From the NCBI RefSeq assembly GCF_019929575.1, contig NZ_JAHZPU010000020.1, positions 1 to 32,084 on the forward strand: a DNA stretch of 32,084 nt, written 5' to 3'. Below the pieces are notes generated by a model, which was not told the DNA's origin, made no database searches, and saw only the letters and a list, made by a program, of their open reading frames with translations. Of this stretch, positions 1 to 8,336 are shown one piece after another; the stretch's first letter is position 1, and each line of letters begins with the position of its first letter. Both the position numbers and the translations under genes were made by a program. This DNA is from Streptococcus infantis (GTDB lineage: Bacteria; Bacillota; Bacilli; Lactobacillales; Streptococcaceae).

Positions 1-95
1 GCTCAAACAGCTTGAAAGATACTCGCTTAATCAGAGGAACAACTTTGTTGCACTTGACTTGACAATTGGGGAAAAATTTTTTAGGAGATACATCA

Positions 96-800
96 ATGAA
101 CTTTTTTAAAGATTATCGTAAACGATTGATTTGGCTAGGAATCTTTCTTGTCGCTATGTGCCTATCGCAAGTTCCTATCGTAACTTTAATGTTACTTCAA
201 AAAACTCAACTTGGATCTATCTGGTCATCTCTAATAGTGGGGCTTGTATCTACTGCTATTGTTACACTCTTTTTATATGGTGCTCACAAAAGTAAGTTAT
301 TAAACCTAAAATCGAAACTCTTTACTATTAATGACGCCCCTCGAATCGCTCTTAGTTATGTAGCCGTTGTCGCTGGAAATATGATTGGTGCGATTTGGTT
401 GCAACTTCTGAAGCAAACAACTACTTCGAATCAAGAGGCTATTAATAGCCTCATGTCAGAAACTTCTATCATTTCAAGCTTTTTCGTAATTGCAATAGTG
501 GCACCTATTTGTGAGGAGATTATCTGTCGAGGTATCATACCTAATAAACTCTTCGAAGGATACGAAAAAATTGGGTATATTTTCGGTTGGTTTATCTTCA
601 CTATAGCACATACCCCAACAAATCCGCCTTCTTTCTTGATCTATGGCTGGATGTCTGCCGTCCTAACTTGGACTGCTTATCGCACCAAACGTCTAGAGAT
701 GTCTATCTTCCTCCATTTAGTAATTAATGGAGTCAGCATTCTATTGCTTATCCTCCTTACATTTCTTATCAAGGTTGTTGGTATAGATGCCATTCAATAA
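96..800 (+). CDS. CPBP family intramembrane metalloprotease
   Basis: A 234-residue multi-pass membrane protein of the CPBP (Abi/CAAX protease) family. What is seen: several hydrophobic segments (about residues 10-30, 40-60, 85-105, 135-150, 170-190, 210-230), the motif EEIICRG with the paired glutamates and arginine of motif 1, and FTIAH carrying the motif 2 histidine. In the family these residues bind zinc and cleave within the membrane; some members modify CAAX-like or bacteriocin peptides or give immunity, but the substrate here is unknown. The frame also opens at a TTG (66), but an AGGAG at 83-87 lies 8 nt before the ATG at 96, so that start is preferred. TTGACA at 59-64 resembles a -35 box but has no usable -10 before the gene; the promoter is probably upstream of the window. 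The gene ends at a strong hairpin terminator and looks monocistronic. Confidence 0.85.
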   Translation: MNFFKDYRKRLIWLGIFLVAMCLSQVPIVTLMLLQKTQLGSIWSSLIVGLVSTAIVTLFLYGAHKSKLLNLKSKLFTINDAPRIALSYVAVVAGNMIGAIWLQLLKQTTTSNQEAINSLMSETSIISSFFVIAIVAPICEEIICRGIIPNKLFEGYEKIGYIFGWFIFTIAHTPTNPPSFLIYGWMSAVLTWTAYRTKRLEMSIFLHLVINGVSILLLILLTFLIKVVGIDAIQ

Positions 801-832
801 ATGAAGGTTCCACTACTAATATAATTTAAAAT

Positions 833-870
833 AAAAAGACTAGAAATCTATCTAATTTCTAGTCTTTTTT
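833..870 (+). terminator. Rho-independent terminator of the CPBP gene
   Basis: A perfect 15-bp stem (833-847 with 855-869) closes a 7-nt loop, and the right arm runs into a T tract. The left arm starts with A5, so the structure can also terminate in the minus direction. It ends transcription of the CPBP gene and separates it from the hairpin array that follows. Confidence 0.9.
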
Positions 871-887
871 GTCTATTTAAGAACGAA

Positions 888-1246
888 ACACGAATTAAGT
901 GTGAGAAGTTACGACACGGAGTTGGTGAGGCAGTTAGCTAGTCCACTTCCTTTCTGTCACGATGGCAAAACCCACGAATCAATACTATTCGTGGGTTTTG
1001 CCTAGTGAATCGTTTAGGTAAACTGCTATAGTGGTTGCCGTTTATTAGATTACGACACTGAGTTTTATAAATCGATTTCATTTGTAAAACTCAGTTAGTG
1101 GGGCAGTTAGGCCACTTTTTTACCCATCACGACGTAAAGTTTTACGAATCGATAATATTCGTAAAACTTTACTAGTGGAGCGCCTAGCAAAGTTCCATAG
1201 AAACTTGGCGTTAGTTACTTAGATTGTCACACAATCAAGTAACTTT
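888..1246. repeat. Phased array of 52-nt variable-stem hairpin elements, two tandem copies
   Basis: No gene lies between 801 and 1252. Three elements of exactly 52 nt occur at 957-1008, 1050-1101 and 1127-1178. Each reads TYAC-GAY, a 16-bp stem, a 7-nt loop, the other stem arm, then TA-GTGR. The stems (964-979/987-1002, 1057-1072/1080-1095, 1134-1149/1157-1172) differ from one another at 6 to 11 of 16 positions, yet all pairs are kept apart from one G-T. A shorter copy without the long stem lies at 909-928. Linkers repeat as well: GGCAGTTAG then CCACTT follows both the short copy and the second element (929-956, 1102-1126), and a longer linker follows the first and third (1009-1049, 1179-1223). 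A further hairpin lies at 1213-1244. This makes a two-copy tandem unit starting at 909 and 1050. I do not recognise it as BOX, RUP or CRISPR. No ORF or promoter was seen inside. Confidence 0.85.
1213..1244. other. Hairpin just downstream of prfC
   Basis: AGTTACTT (1213-1220) and GATTGT (1222-1227) pair with ACAATC (1231-1236) and AAGTAACT (1237-1244), with one bulged A and a CAC loop. It lies 8 nt past the prfC stop codon on the minus strand. Neither side has a T tract, so it is not a standard intrinsic terminator; it may be the 3' boundary of the prfC message or part of the hairpin array. Confidence 0.6.
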
Positions 1247-1252
1247 GGCGAT

Positions 1253-2797
1253 CTACATCTTTTCCTCTAACTCCACATCTGGATACTTGTCCGCAAACCA
1301 ACGGAGAGCAAAATCATTTTCAAAGAGGAAGACAGGTTGGTCAAAACGGTCTTTGGCCAAGATGTTTCGACTTGAAGACATACGCTCATCTAAATCTTCT
1401 GGTTTAATCCAGCGAACGGTCTTTTTACCCATTGGGCTCATAACGACTTCTGCATTGTACTCATTTTCCATCCGGTGCTTGAAGACTTCAAACTGCAATT
1501 GACCAACGGCACCTAACATGTATTCACCTGTTTGGTAGTTGGTATAGAGCTGAATAGCTCCTTCTTGTACCAATTGCTCGATTCCCTTGTGGAAGGATTT
1601 TTGTTTCATGACGTTCTTAGCAGATACCTTCATGAAGATTTCAGGGGTAAAGGTTGGTAGTGGTTCAAACTCAAACTTGTTTTTGCCAACCGTCAAGGTG
1701 TCTCCAACTTGATAAGTACCAGTATCGTAAACCCCGATAATATCTCCTGCAACAGCGTTTGTCACATTCTCACGACTTTCCGCCATAAACTGGGTGACAT
1801 TAGAAAGTTTGGCTCCTTTACCAGTACGAGGAAGATTGACACTCATACCACGCTCGAATTCACCCGATACGATACGGACAAAGGCGATACGGTCACGGTG
1901 ACGAGGGTCCATGTTGGCTTGGATTTTAAAGACAAATCCAGAGAAATCCTTTTCATAAGGATCCACAATTTCGCCATCTGTTTTCTTGTGACCGTGTGGT
2001 TCTGGAGCAAACTTGAGGAAGGTTTCAAGGAAGGTCTGTACTCCAAAGTTAGTAAGAGCTGAACCGAAGAATACTGGAGTTAATTCACCCGCAAGGATGG
2101 CTTCTTCTGAGAATTCATTTCCAGCTTCATTCAGGAGTTCGATATCTTCTTTGACTTGTTCGTAGAATGGGTTGCTGGCAAAGAGCTTGTCTCCATCTTC
2201 TAGACTAGCAAAGCGTTCATCCCCTTTGTAAAGTTCCAAGCGTTTATTGTAAAGGTCATAGAGTCCCTCAAAAGCTTTCCCCATCCCGATTGGCCAGTTC
2301 ATCGGATAGCTAGCAATGCCCAAGATTTCTTCCAATTCTTGCAAGAGGTCTAGTGGCTCACGGCCATCACGGTCAAGCTTGTTCATAAAAGTGAAGACTG
2401 GAATACCACGATGTTTGACAACCTCAAACAATTTCTTGGTCTGGGCCTCGATACCCTTGGCAGAGTCCACAACCATGACAGCCGCATCCACCGCCATCAA
2501 GGTTCGGTAAGTATCTTCTGAGAAGTCCTCGTGCCCTGGTGTATCTAGGATATTGACACGTTTGCCATCGTAGTCAAACTGCATGACAGATGAGGTTACC
2601 GAAATCCCACGTTGTTTCTCGATATCCATCCAGTCAGACTTAGCAAAGTTTCCTGTTTTCTTCCCTTTTACGGTACCAGCCTCACGAATCTCTCCCCCAA
2701 AGTAGAGCAACTGCTCAGTGATAGTTGTTTTACCAGCGTCCGGGTGGGAGATGATGGCAAAGGTACGGCGTTTTTTAATTTCTTCTTGAATACTCAT
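1253..2797 (-). CDS. prfC: Peptide chain release factor 3
   Basis: A 514-residue cytoplasmic GTPase that removes RF1 or RF2 from the ribosome after peptide release. What is seen: the P-loop SHPDAGKTT at residues 17-25, DTPGH at 86-90 and NKLD at 140-143, followed by EF-Tu-like domain 2 and the RF3 C-terminal domain; the length is typical of RF3. The start ATG has a purine-rich GAAAGAGAAG before it. A very good sigma-A promoter lies about 90 bp upstream (2888-2916) and the gene appears monocistronic. No T-tracted terminator follows its stop; instead the transcript would run into the hairpin array at 888-1246. The frame on the opposite strand at 1709-2062 is a shadow of this gene. Confidence 0.97.
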   Translation of the reverse strand: MSIQEEIKKRRTFAIISHPDAGKTTITEQLLYFGGEIREAGTVKGKKTGNFAKSDWMDIEKQRGISVTSSVMQFDYDGKRVNILDTPGHEDFSEDTYRTLMAVDAAVMVVDSAKGIEAQTKKLFEVVKHRGIPVFTFMNKLDRDGREPLDLLQELEEILGIASYPMNWPIGMGKAFEGLYDLYNKRLELYKGDERFASLEDGDKLFASNPFYEQVKEDIELLNEAGNEFSEEAILAGELTPVFFGSALTNFGVQTFLETFLKFAPEPHGHKKTDGEIVDPYEKDFSGFVFKIQANMDPRHRDRIAFVRIVSGEFERGMSVNLPRTGKGAKLSNVTQFMAESRENVTNAVAGDIIGVYDTGTYQVGDTLTVGKNKFEFEPLPTFTPEIFMKVSAKNVMKQKSFHKGIEQLVQEGAIQLYTNYQTGEYMLGAVGQLQFEVFKHRMENEYNAEVVMSPMGKKTVRWIKPEDLDERMSSSRNILAKDRFDQPVFLFENDFALRWFADKYPDVELEEKM

Positions 2798-2863
2798 AAC
2801 TTCTCTTTCTTTTTACTTTTTTTTGAATTATTTGAATTTCTAATCGCTCTTTGTTACATTGGA

Positions 2864-2916
2864 CCCTAAAATTCCTTTCAACACTCCATTATATCGGATT
2901 TTAGGGAGTTTTTCAA
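2864..2916 (-). promoter_or_regulatory. prfC promoter with a dyad around the -10 box
   Basis: On the minus strand TTGAAA (2911-2916) and TATAAT (2888-2893) are separated by exactly 17 bp. An inverted repeat, CCCTAAAAT at 2864-2872 and ATTTTAGGG at 2898-2906, places one arm in the promoter spacer and the other just downstream of the expected start site. The promoter call is strong; an operator role for the dyad is inference. Confidence 0.85.
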
Positions 2917-2930
2917 TCGCCTACACAAGA

Positions 2931-2961
2931 AAAAGCAGGTCTCTATAATAGACTTGCTTTT
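2931..2961 (-). terminator. Terminator of the YwaF-like gene pair
   Basis: AAAAGCAGGTCT (2931-2942) pairs with AGACTTGCTTTT (2950-2961), with one G-T pair and a 7-nt loop. On the minus strand it is followed by TTTTTCTT, a good uridine tract. It lies between the YwaF-like pair and the prfC promoter. Confidence 0.85.
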
Positions 2962-3026
2962 AAATAATAGATATCTCAATTTATATTTTACAATCGAATC
3001 TGTATCTTTTTTTACTTACTATGATT

Positions 3027-3719
3027 TCATGAAAGAGTTGATTCTAAAGTCATTTTCTTTTGCCAGCGTTTCTTAAACAAAATATCAAAGAGCACCAAGG
3101 CTGAAGAAAGAATGATTGAAACCAAAAGATACTTGATCCAAATAGGAGCATCTGGAATAAAAGGTGTGGTATTCAAGAGCCCGTAATTCCCACCAGTTAC
3201 ATGATTGACTCCAACTAGGAAAAGGTTGAGAATAAAAGTGTAGGCAATAATGCGATACTTTTTAAGAAGGGTCTTATCATAGTGGTTCATGAGATAAACC
3301 AAGGAATTAACCAAAAGGGCATAATGACCAATCAAGAATGAAAAACTGGTAATATGCGGAAAATCATAGGGGTCGAAAACAGGGTAGCCCAAAGCAAACA
3401 CTGCTCCACTAGCTCCCATGAGGGCAAAATACTGTTTGGTTTTCCATCTGTCTGGCAGGAAGACAACCGCGAACATAGCTAAACGACAATGGTAAAGAGG
3501 CAGACTATTTGAAAATGGAATGCTAAAACCAATATACCAAGTGTAAAGAGCTAGCAGTTGCGCTATTTGAACCCACTTAAACAATCGGACAAATTTGGGA
3601 TTTTTGTAATAAGTAAGAGATCCATAAATAGACAAGGCAAGAAGGCCTATCATGACACCGTACCAAAAAATCGGAATAGGCGGTGGTGTGGTTTGGGTTC
3701 TTGTAATAAAATGATGCAT
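3027..3719 (-). CDS. YwaF/TIGR02206 family integral membrane protein (copy 2)
   Basis: A 230-residue membrane protein with about six or seven hydrophobic segments. It matches the TIGR02206 (YwaF-like) family by its conserved landmarks: LPLYHCRLAMF, KQYFALMG, the YPVF / PHI region, GHYALLVNSLVYL and TGGNYG. The histidines in these motifs lie near or in membrane segments. No biochemical role is known to me for the family in bacteria. It starts 9 nt after the stop of a paralogue (3729-4415) that shares the same landmarks, so the two form one operon from the promoter at 4505-4533 and end at the terminator at 2931-2961. Confidence 0.8.
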   Translation of the reverse strand: MHHFITRTQTTPPPIPIFWYGVMIGLLALSIYGSLTYYKNPKFVRLFKWVQIAQLLALYTWYIGFSIPFSNSLPLYHCRLAMFAVVFLPDRWKTKQYFALMGASGAVFALGYPVFDPYDFPHITSFSFLIGHYALLVNSLVYLMNHYDKTLLKKYRIIAYTFILNLFLVGVNHVTGGNYGLLNTTPFIPDAPIWIKYLLVSIILSSALVLFDILFKKRWQKKMTLESTLS

Positions 3720-3728
3720 AAGATCTCC

Positions 3729-4415
3729 TTAATTTATTAGCTGACGATTCTTCAGTTTATATTTAACAAATTGATTGATGAGGATGAAAATCCCTGTCAT
3801 CAAACTAGTTACTATCAAATAATTAACCAAGGCGCCATGATCCCCAATCACAGGGGGATTACTCATAAAGCCATAATTCCCTCCTGTCAAGAGGTTGGCT
3901 AGAAAGATAATTGCATTGACACCAAAGGTCATCTGACATATTTTCCAAGCATCCCCTTTTTCAACTTTATAATATCTAATAAGATAAATCAAGCAGTTAG
4001 CCAAGAGGGCCCAATGTCCGAAAACATTGTTGACCGACGAAACATGAGGGAAAGGAAACGGATAAAAAACTGGATAAACTAAAGCCATGATAGAGCCAAA
4101 AACTCCCACTAAGGCAAAGTATTGTTTGAAAAAGGTCTTATTAGGGGCAAAAAGAATCATCCACATAGCCATGCGACTATGGTAAAAAGGGAGAGCCTCC
4201 GATAAGGGCAGGCGTGCCGAAATATACCAAGCGTTGATAATCAGTAATTGAATCAATTGACCCCAATACCAAAAATCTCGATAAGGTTTAGAGGAGGCAT
4301 AGCGAATTGATAGAGCAGCTATGACTAGCAAAGAAGTAGGTAACAAAATGTACCATGTCCCCAAGTCTGGAGGGACTGTTTTTGTACTGGTAAAAAGTAA
4401 ATCCCAAATTGTCAT
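3729..4415 (-). CDS. YwaF/TIGR02206 family integral membrane protein (copy 1)
   Basis: A 228-residue multi-pass membrane protein, first gene of a tandem pair. It shares with its neighbour the blocks LPFYHSRMAMW, KQYFALVG, YPVFYPF, PHVSS, GHWALLANCLIYL and TGGNYG, at the same spacing, so the pair arose by duplication and then diverged considerably. An AAGGAG-type ribosome site precedes the ATG at 4415. The gene diverges from gatC, with the two promoters back to back in 4416-4627. Function unknown; the strong conservation of histidine, arginine and asparagine within hydrophobic stretches suggests an enzyme or transporter rather than a structural protein, but this is inference. Confidence 0.8.
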   Translation of the reverse strand: MTIWDLLFTSTKTVPPDLGTWYILLPTSLLVIAALSIRYASSKPYRDFWYWGQLIQLLIINAWYISARLPLSEALPFYHSRMAMWMILFAPNKTFFKQYFALVGVFGSIMALVYPVFYPFPFPHVSSVNNVFGHWALLANCLIYLIRYYKVEKGDAWKICQMTFGVNAIIFLANLLTGGNYGFMSNPPVIGDHGALVNYLIVTSLMTGIFILINQFVKYKLKNRQLIN

Positions 4416-4504
4416 ATGTTCTCCTTAACTTATTCGAATCGGTAAATGTCTCCATCTTGTTTGCCGACTAAAAACCAATGCTGTTCTTGCTTCTATTTTC
4501 AACC

Positions 4505-4533
4505 ATTATATCGAATTAAAATCCTTTTTTCAA
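4505..4533 (-). promoter_or_regulatory. Sigma-A promoter of the YwaF-like pair
   Basis: On the minus strand TTGAAA (4528-4533) and a perfect TATAAT (4505-4510) are separated by 17 bp. It drives the two YwaF-like genes away from gatC. Confidence 0.85.
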
Positions 4534-4578
4534 TTTCTACTTCTTTTCAACTTGACTTACCTTATTTATAGGAAAATA

Positions 4579-4587
4579 TGGTAAAAT
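4579..4587 (+). promoter_or_regulatory. Extended -10 promoter of gatCAB
   Basis: TG-G-TAAAAT (TG at 4579-4580, hexamer at 4582-4587) is an extended -10 element about 40 bp before gatC. A TTGACT at 4552-4557 is 24 bp away, too far for a normal -35, so the promoter probably relies on the TG extension. Confidence 0.6.
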
Positions 4588-4627
4588 AGAACAGATAAAT
4601 AATCATCATTTCACGAAAGGATGCAAG

Positions 4628-4930
4628 ATGAAAATTACGCAAGAAGAGGTAACACACGTTGCCAATCTTTCAAAATTAAAATTCTCAGAAGAAGAAACTG
4701 CTGAGTTTGCGACAACCTTGTCTAAGATTGTTGATATGGTCGAGTTGCTCGGCGAAGTCGACACTACTGGTGTCGAACCAACGACTACCATGGCAAATCG
4801 CAAGACCGTTCTTCGCCCAGACGTAGCCGAAGAGGGAACTGACCGTGATCGCTTATTTAAAAATGTACCTGAAAAAGACAATTACTATATCAAGGTACCA
4901 GCTATCCTGGATGATGGAGGAGATGCCTAA
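4628..4930 (+). CDS. gatC: Asp-tRNA(Asn)/Glu-tRNA(Gln) amidotransferase subunit C
   Basis: The 100-residue small subunit of the GatCAB amidotransferase, which converts misacylated Glu-tRNA(Gln) or Asp-tRNA(Asn) to the correct amide form. The start [17 protein letters not shown] is the typical GatC N-terminus; in the family the protein wraps around GatA and GatB and stabilises the complex. The length is normal. An AAAGGA sequence lies shortly before the ATG. The stop overlaps the gatA start by one base (TAATG), indicating translational coupling. Confidence 0.96.
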   Translation: MKITQEEVTHVANLSKLKFSEEETAEFATTLSKIVDMVELLGEVDTTGVEPTTTMANRKTVLRPDVAEEGTDRDRLFKNVPEKDNYYIKVPAILDDGGDA

Positions 4931-6396
4931 TGACTTTTAACAATAAAACCATTGAAGAGTTGCATAATCTCCTTGTTTCTAAGGAAATTTCAGCAACTGA
5001 ACTAACTCAAGCAACGCTTGAAGATATCAAATCTCGTGAGGAAGCCCTTAATTCTTTTGTTACAATCGCTGAAGATCAAGCTCTTGCTCAGGCTAAAGCT
5101 ATTGATGAAGCTGGAATCGATGCTGACAATGTTCTTTCTGGGATTCCCCTAGCTGTTAAGGACAACATTTCTACAGATGGTCTCTTAACAACAGCAGCTT
5201 CAAAAATGCTCTATAACTACGAACCTATCTTTGATGCCACAGCTGTTGCCAATGCAAAATCTAAGGGTATGATCGTTGTTGGGAAAACTAACATGGACGA
5301 ATTTGCCATGGGTGGATCAGGTGAGACTTCCTACTACGGTGCAACCAAAAATGCTTGGGACCACAGCAAGGTTCCTGGTGGATCATCAAGTGGTTCTGCT
5401 GCAGCTGTAGCTTCAGGGCAAGTCCGTTTATCACTTGGTTCTGATACTGGTGGTTCTATCCGCCAACCTGCTGCCTTTAACGGGATTGTTGGTCTCAAAC
5501 CAACCTACGGAACAGTTTCACGATTCGGTCTCATTGCCTTCGGTAGCTCATTAGACCAAATTGGTCCTTTTGCACCAACTGTTAAGGAAAATGCTCTCTT
5601 GCTCAATGCTATTGCTAGCGAAGATGTCAAAGACTCTACTTCTGCTCCAGTCCGCATTGCTGACTTTACTTCAAAAATCGGTCAAGACATAAAGGGCATG
5701 AAAATTGCTTTGCCTAAGGAATATCTTGGTGAAGGGATTGATCCAGAGGTTAAGGAAGCCATTCTGAATGCTGCTAAGCACTTTGAAAAGCTTGGTGCTA
5801 TCGTCGAAGAAGTTAGCCTTCCCCACTCTAAATACGGGGTTGCGGTTTACTATATCATCGCTTCATCAGAAGCTTCATCAAACTTGCAACGCTTTGATGG
5901 TATCCGTTACGGCTACCGTGCAGAAGATGCAACTAATCTTGATGAAATCTATGTAAACAGCCGTAGCCAAGGATTTGGTGATGAAGTGAAACGTCGTATC
6001 ATGCTAGGTACTTTCAGTCTTTCATCAGGTTACTACGATGCATACTACAAGAAGGCTGGACAAGTCCGTACCCTCATCATCCAAGATTTCGAAAACGTCT
6101 TTGCGGATTATGACTTGATTTTGGGACCAACTGCTCCTAGCGTTGCCTACGACTTGGATTCGCTCAACCATGATCCAGTTGCTATGTACTTGGCTGACCT
6201 CTTGACCATCCCAGTTAACTTAGCTGGTCTCCCAGGTATTTCTATTCCTGCTGGATTTGTTCAAGGTCTACCAGTAGGACTCCAATTGATTGGTCCTAAG
6301 TATTCAGAAGAAACTATCTACCAAGCTGCTGCTGCTTTTGAAGCAACAACAGACTACCACAAACAACAACCCGTGATTTTTGGAGGTGATAACTAA
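4930..6396 (+). CDS. gatA: Glutamyl-tRNA(Gln) amidotransferase subunit A
   Basis: The 488-residue amidase-signature subunit, which hydrolyses glutamine to supply ammonia for tRNA amidation. The Ser-cisSer-Lys catalytic triad can be placed: Lys77 in GIPLAVKDN, Ser152 in GGSSSGSAA and Ser176 in [11 protein letters not shown]. The length is standard. It overlaps gatC and gatB by one base each (TAATG junctions), fitting equimolar synthesis of the three subunits. Codon use is even and the frame intact. Confidence 0.97.
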   Translation: MTFNNKTIEELHNLLVSKEISATELTQATLEDIKSREEALNSFVTIAEDQALAQAKAIDEAGIDADNVLSGIPLAVKDNISTDGLLTTAASKMLYNYEPIFDATAVANAKSKGMIVVGKTNMDEFAMGGSGETSYYGATKNAWDHSKVPGGSSSGSAAAVASGQVRLSLGSDTGGSIRQPAAFNGIVGLKPTYGTVSRFGLIAFGSSLDQIGPFAPTVKENALLLNAIASEDVKDSTSAPVRIADFTSKIGQDIKGMKIALPKEYLGEGIDPEVKEAILNAAKHFEKLGAIVEEVSLPHSKYGVAVYYIIASSEASSNLQRFDGIRYGYRAEDATNLDEIYVNSRSQGFGDEVKRRIMLGTFSLSSGYYDAYYKKAGQVRTLIIQDFENVFADYDLILGPTAPSVAYDLDSLNHDPVAMYLADLLTIPVNLAGLPGISIPAGFVQGLPVGLQLIGPKYSEETIYQAAAAFEATTDYHKQQPVIFGGDN

Positions 6397-7841
6397 TGAA
6401 CTTTGAAACAGTCATTGGACTTGAAGTCCACGTAGAGCTTAACACCAATTCAAAAATCTTCTCACCTACTTCTGCCCACTTTGGAAACGACCAAAATGCC
6501 AATACTAACGTGATTGACTGGTCTTTCCCAGGTGTACTACCAGTTCTCAATAAAGGTGTTGTCGATGCTGGTATCAAGGCTGCACTCGCTCTTAACATGG
6601 ACATCCATAAGAAGATGCACTTTGACCGCAAGAACTACTTCTACCCAGATAATCCTAAAGCCTACCAAATTTCTCAGTTTGATGAACCAATCGGTTACAA
6701 CGGCTGGATTGAAGTGGAACTAGAAGATGGTACGACTAAGAGAATCGGTATCGAACGTGCTCACCTAGAAGAAGATGCAGGTAAAAACACGCATGGTACA
6801 GATGGTTACTCTTATGTTGACCTCAACCGCCAAGGAGTTCCTTTGATTGAAATCGTATCTGAAGCAGACATGCGTTCACCAGAAGAAGCTTATGCTTATC
6901 TAACAGCCCTCAAGGAGGTTATCCAATACGCTGGCATTTCTGATGTTAAGATGGAAGAAGGTTCTATGCGTGTGGATGCCAACATCTCGCTTCGTCCTTA
7001 TGGTCAAGAGAAATTCGGTACCAAGACTGAGTTGAAAAACCTCAATTCCTTCTCAAACGTTCGTAAGGGGCTTGAATACGAAGTTCAACGACAGGCTGAA
7101 ATCCTTCGCTCAGGTGGTCAAATCCGCCAAGAAACACGCCGTTATGACGAAGCTAACAAAGCTACTATTCTCATGCGTGTCAAGGAAGGTGCTGCAGACT
7201 ACCGCTACTTCCCAGAACCAGACCTTCCACTTTTTGAAATTTCTGATGAGTGGATCGAAGAAATGCGCACTGAGTTGCCAGAATTTCCAAAAGAAAGACG
7301 TGCACGCTATGTATCTCAACTCGGCTTATCAGACTACGATGCTAGCCAGTTGACTGCTAATAAAGTCACTTCTGACTTCTTTGAAAAAGCTGTTGACCTC
7401 GGTGGCGATGCTAAACAAGTCTCTAACTGGCTCCAAGGTGAGGTTGCTCAATTCTTGAATGCCGAAGGCAAGACACTGGAACAAATCGAATTGACTCCAG
7501 AGAACTTGGTAGAAATGATTGCTATCATCGAAGATGGTACTATCTCCTCTAAGATTGCTAAGAAAGTCTTTGTTCATCTCGCTAAAAATGGCGGTGGCGC
7601 TCGTGAATACGTTGAAAAAGCTGGTATGGTTCAAATCTCAGATCCTGATGTCTTGATTCCAATTATCCACCAAGTCTTTGCGGATAACGAGGCTGCTGTT
7701 GCCGACTTCAAGTCAGGTAAACGTAATGCAGACAAAGCCTTTACTGGATTTCTCATGAAGGCGACTAAAGGACAAGCCAACCCACAAGTAGCCCTCAAAC
7801 TACTTGCCCAAGAATTGGCTAAGCTGAAAGAGAACAAGTAA
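6396..7841 (+). CDS. gatB: Asp/Glu-tRNA amidotransferase subunit B
   Basis: The 481-residue kinase-like and tRNA-binding subunit, which activates the misacylated tRNA with ATP and transfers ammonia from GatA. The N-terminus ([13 protein letters not shown]) and the blocks [18 protein letters not shown] and HLEEDAGK are typical of the catalytic domain (about residues 1-290); the C-terminal part (about 330-478) is the YqeY-like helical tRNA-binding domain. GGAGG lies upstream of the ATG inside gatA. No terminator follows, so the next gene, 52 nt on, may be co-transcribed. Confidence 0.97.
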   Translation: MNFETVIGLEVHVELNTNSKIFSPTSAHFGNDQNANTNVIDWSFPGVLPVLNKGVVDAGIKAALALNMDIHKKMHFDRKNYFYPDNPKAYQISQFDEPIGYNGWIEVELEDGTTKRIGIERAHLEEDAGKNTHGTDGYSYVDLNRQGVPLIEIVSEADMRSPEEAYAYLTALKEVIQYAGISDVKMEEGSMRVDANISLRPYGQEKFGTKTELKNLNSFSNVRKGLEYEVQRQAEILRSGGQIRQETRRYDEANKATILMRVKEGAADYRYFPEPDLPLFEISDEWIEEMRTELPEFPKERRARYVSQLGLSDYDASQLTANKVTSDFFEKAVDLGGDAKQVSNWLQGEVAQFLNAEGKTLEQIELTPENLVEMIAIIEDGTISSKIAKKVFVHLAKNGGGAREYVEKAGMVQISDPDVLIPIIHQVFADNEAAVADFKSGKRNADKAFTGFLMKATKGQANPQVALKLLAQELAKLKENK

Positions 7842-7893
7842 ATATACTTTCGTTAATAGCCTTTTCTACTAAAAAATAGAATAAGGAGAATAA

Positions 7894-8286
7894 ATGAACA
7901 AATTTTTACGAGTACTATTTATTTTAGTTATTATCGCCATGTTGGGTGCTTCTATTCTACAAATCTTTCTCCCATCATATATGGGAGAGCATTCTGGTTA
8001 CGGTATTTCTGCAGGATGGCAAAGAGAAATTGGAATTTGGAATCTAGCTGTCTTAATTATTATTCTTGCCGTTAATATTAAGTACGATTGGTTTTACCTG
8101 CGAATTGCCCTTCTTGCCCTCATTATTGGTGGTATAGGAATAGGAACAAATCATTTGTTAAATTTTATTGAATATCATTCTCCTGTTAATGCAATTGGTG
8201 CTATCGAGAATTATATACTCGTATTTGGTTGGATTATAGGGTGGTTTATTGAAAATAAAACTATAAAACTCCAAAACTCTTTATAG
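7894..8286 (+). CDS. Small four-helix membrane protein, function unknown
   Basis: A 130-residue hydrophobic protein with four likely membrane segments (about residues 4-26, 48-64, 68-92 and 104-124) and a short charged C-terminal tail. AAGGAG lies 6 nt before the ATG. I recognise no motif or family. It sits between gatB and a Tim44-like/zinc-ribbon gene with no terminator on either side, so it may be carried on the gatCAB transcript and could work with the two envelope-type genes that follow. Base composition is more AT-rich than gatB, and the gene lacks the strongly biased codons of its translation neighbours. Confidence 0.75.
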   Translation: MNKFLRVLFILVIIAMLGASILQIFLPSYMGEHSGYGISAGWQREIGIWNLAVLIIILAVNIKYDWFYLRIALLALIIGGIGIGTNHLLNFIEYHSPVNAIGAIENYILVFGWIIGWFIENKTIKLQNSL

Positions 8287-8336
8287 ACATAAAATTTAGC
8301 AAAAACTATTTTTGTACTCACATAGTTAGGAGACAT

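Noticed and set aside
40..50. CAAC-TTT-GTTG hairpin near the window start
   Set aside because: Four base pairs only; likely by chance.
888..1246. CRISPR array
   Set aside because: The repeated parts are frames with variable palindromic stems, not identical direct repeats with unrelated spacers; there are only three full units and no cas genes.
4552..4587. TTGACT at 4552 as the gatC -35 box
   Set aside because: It is 24 bp from the -10, too far for sigma-A; the extended -10 explains the promoter better.
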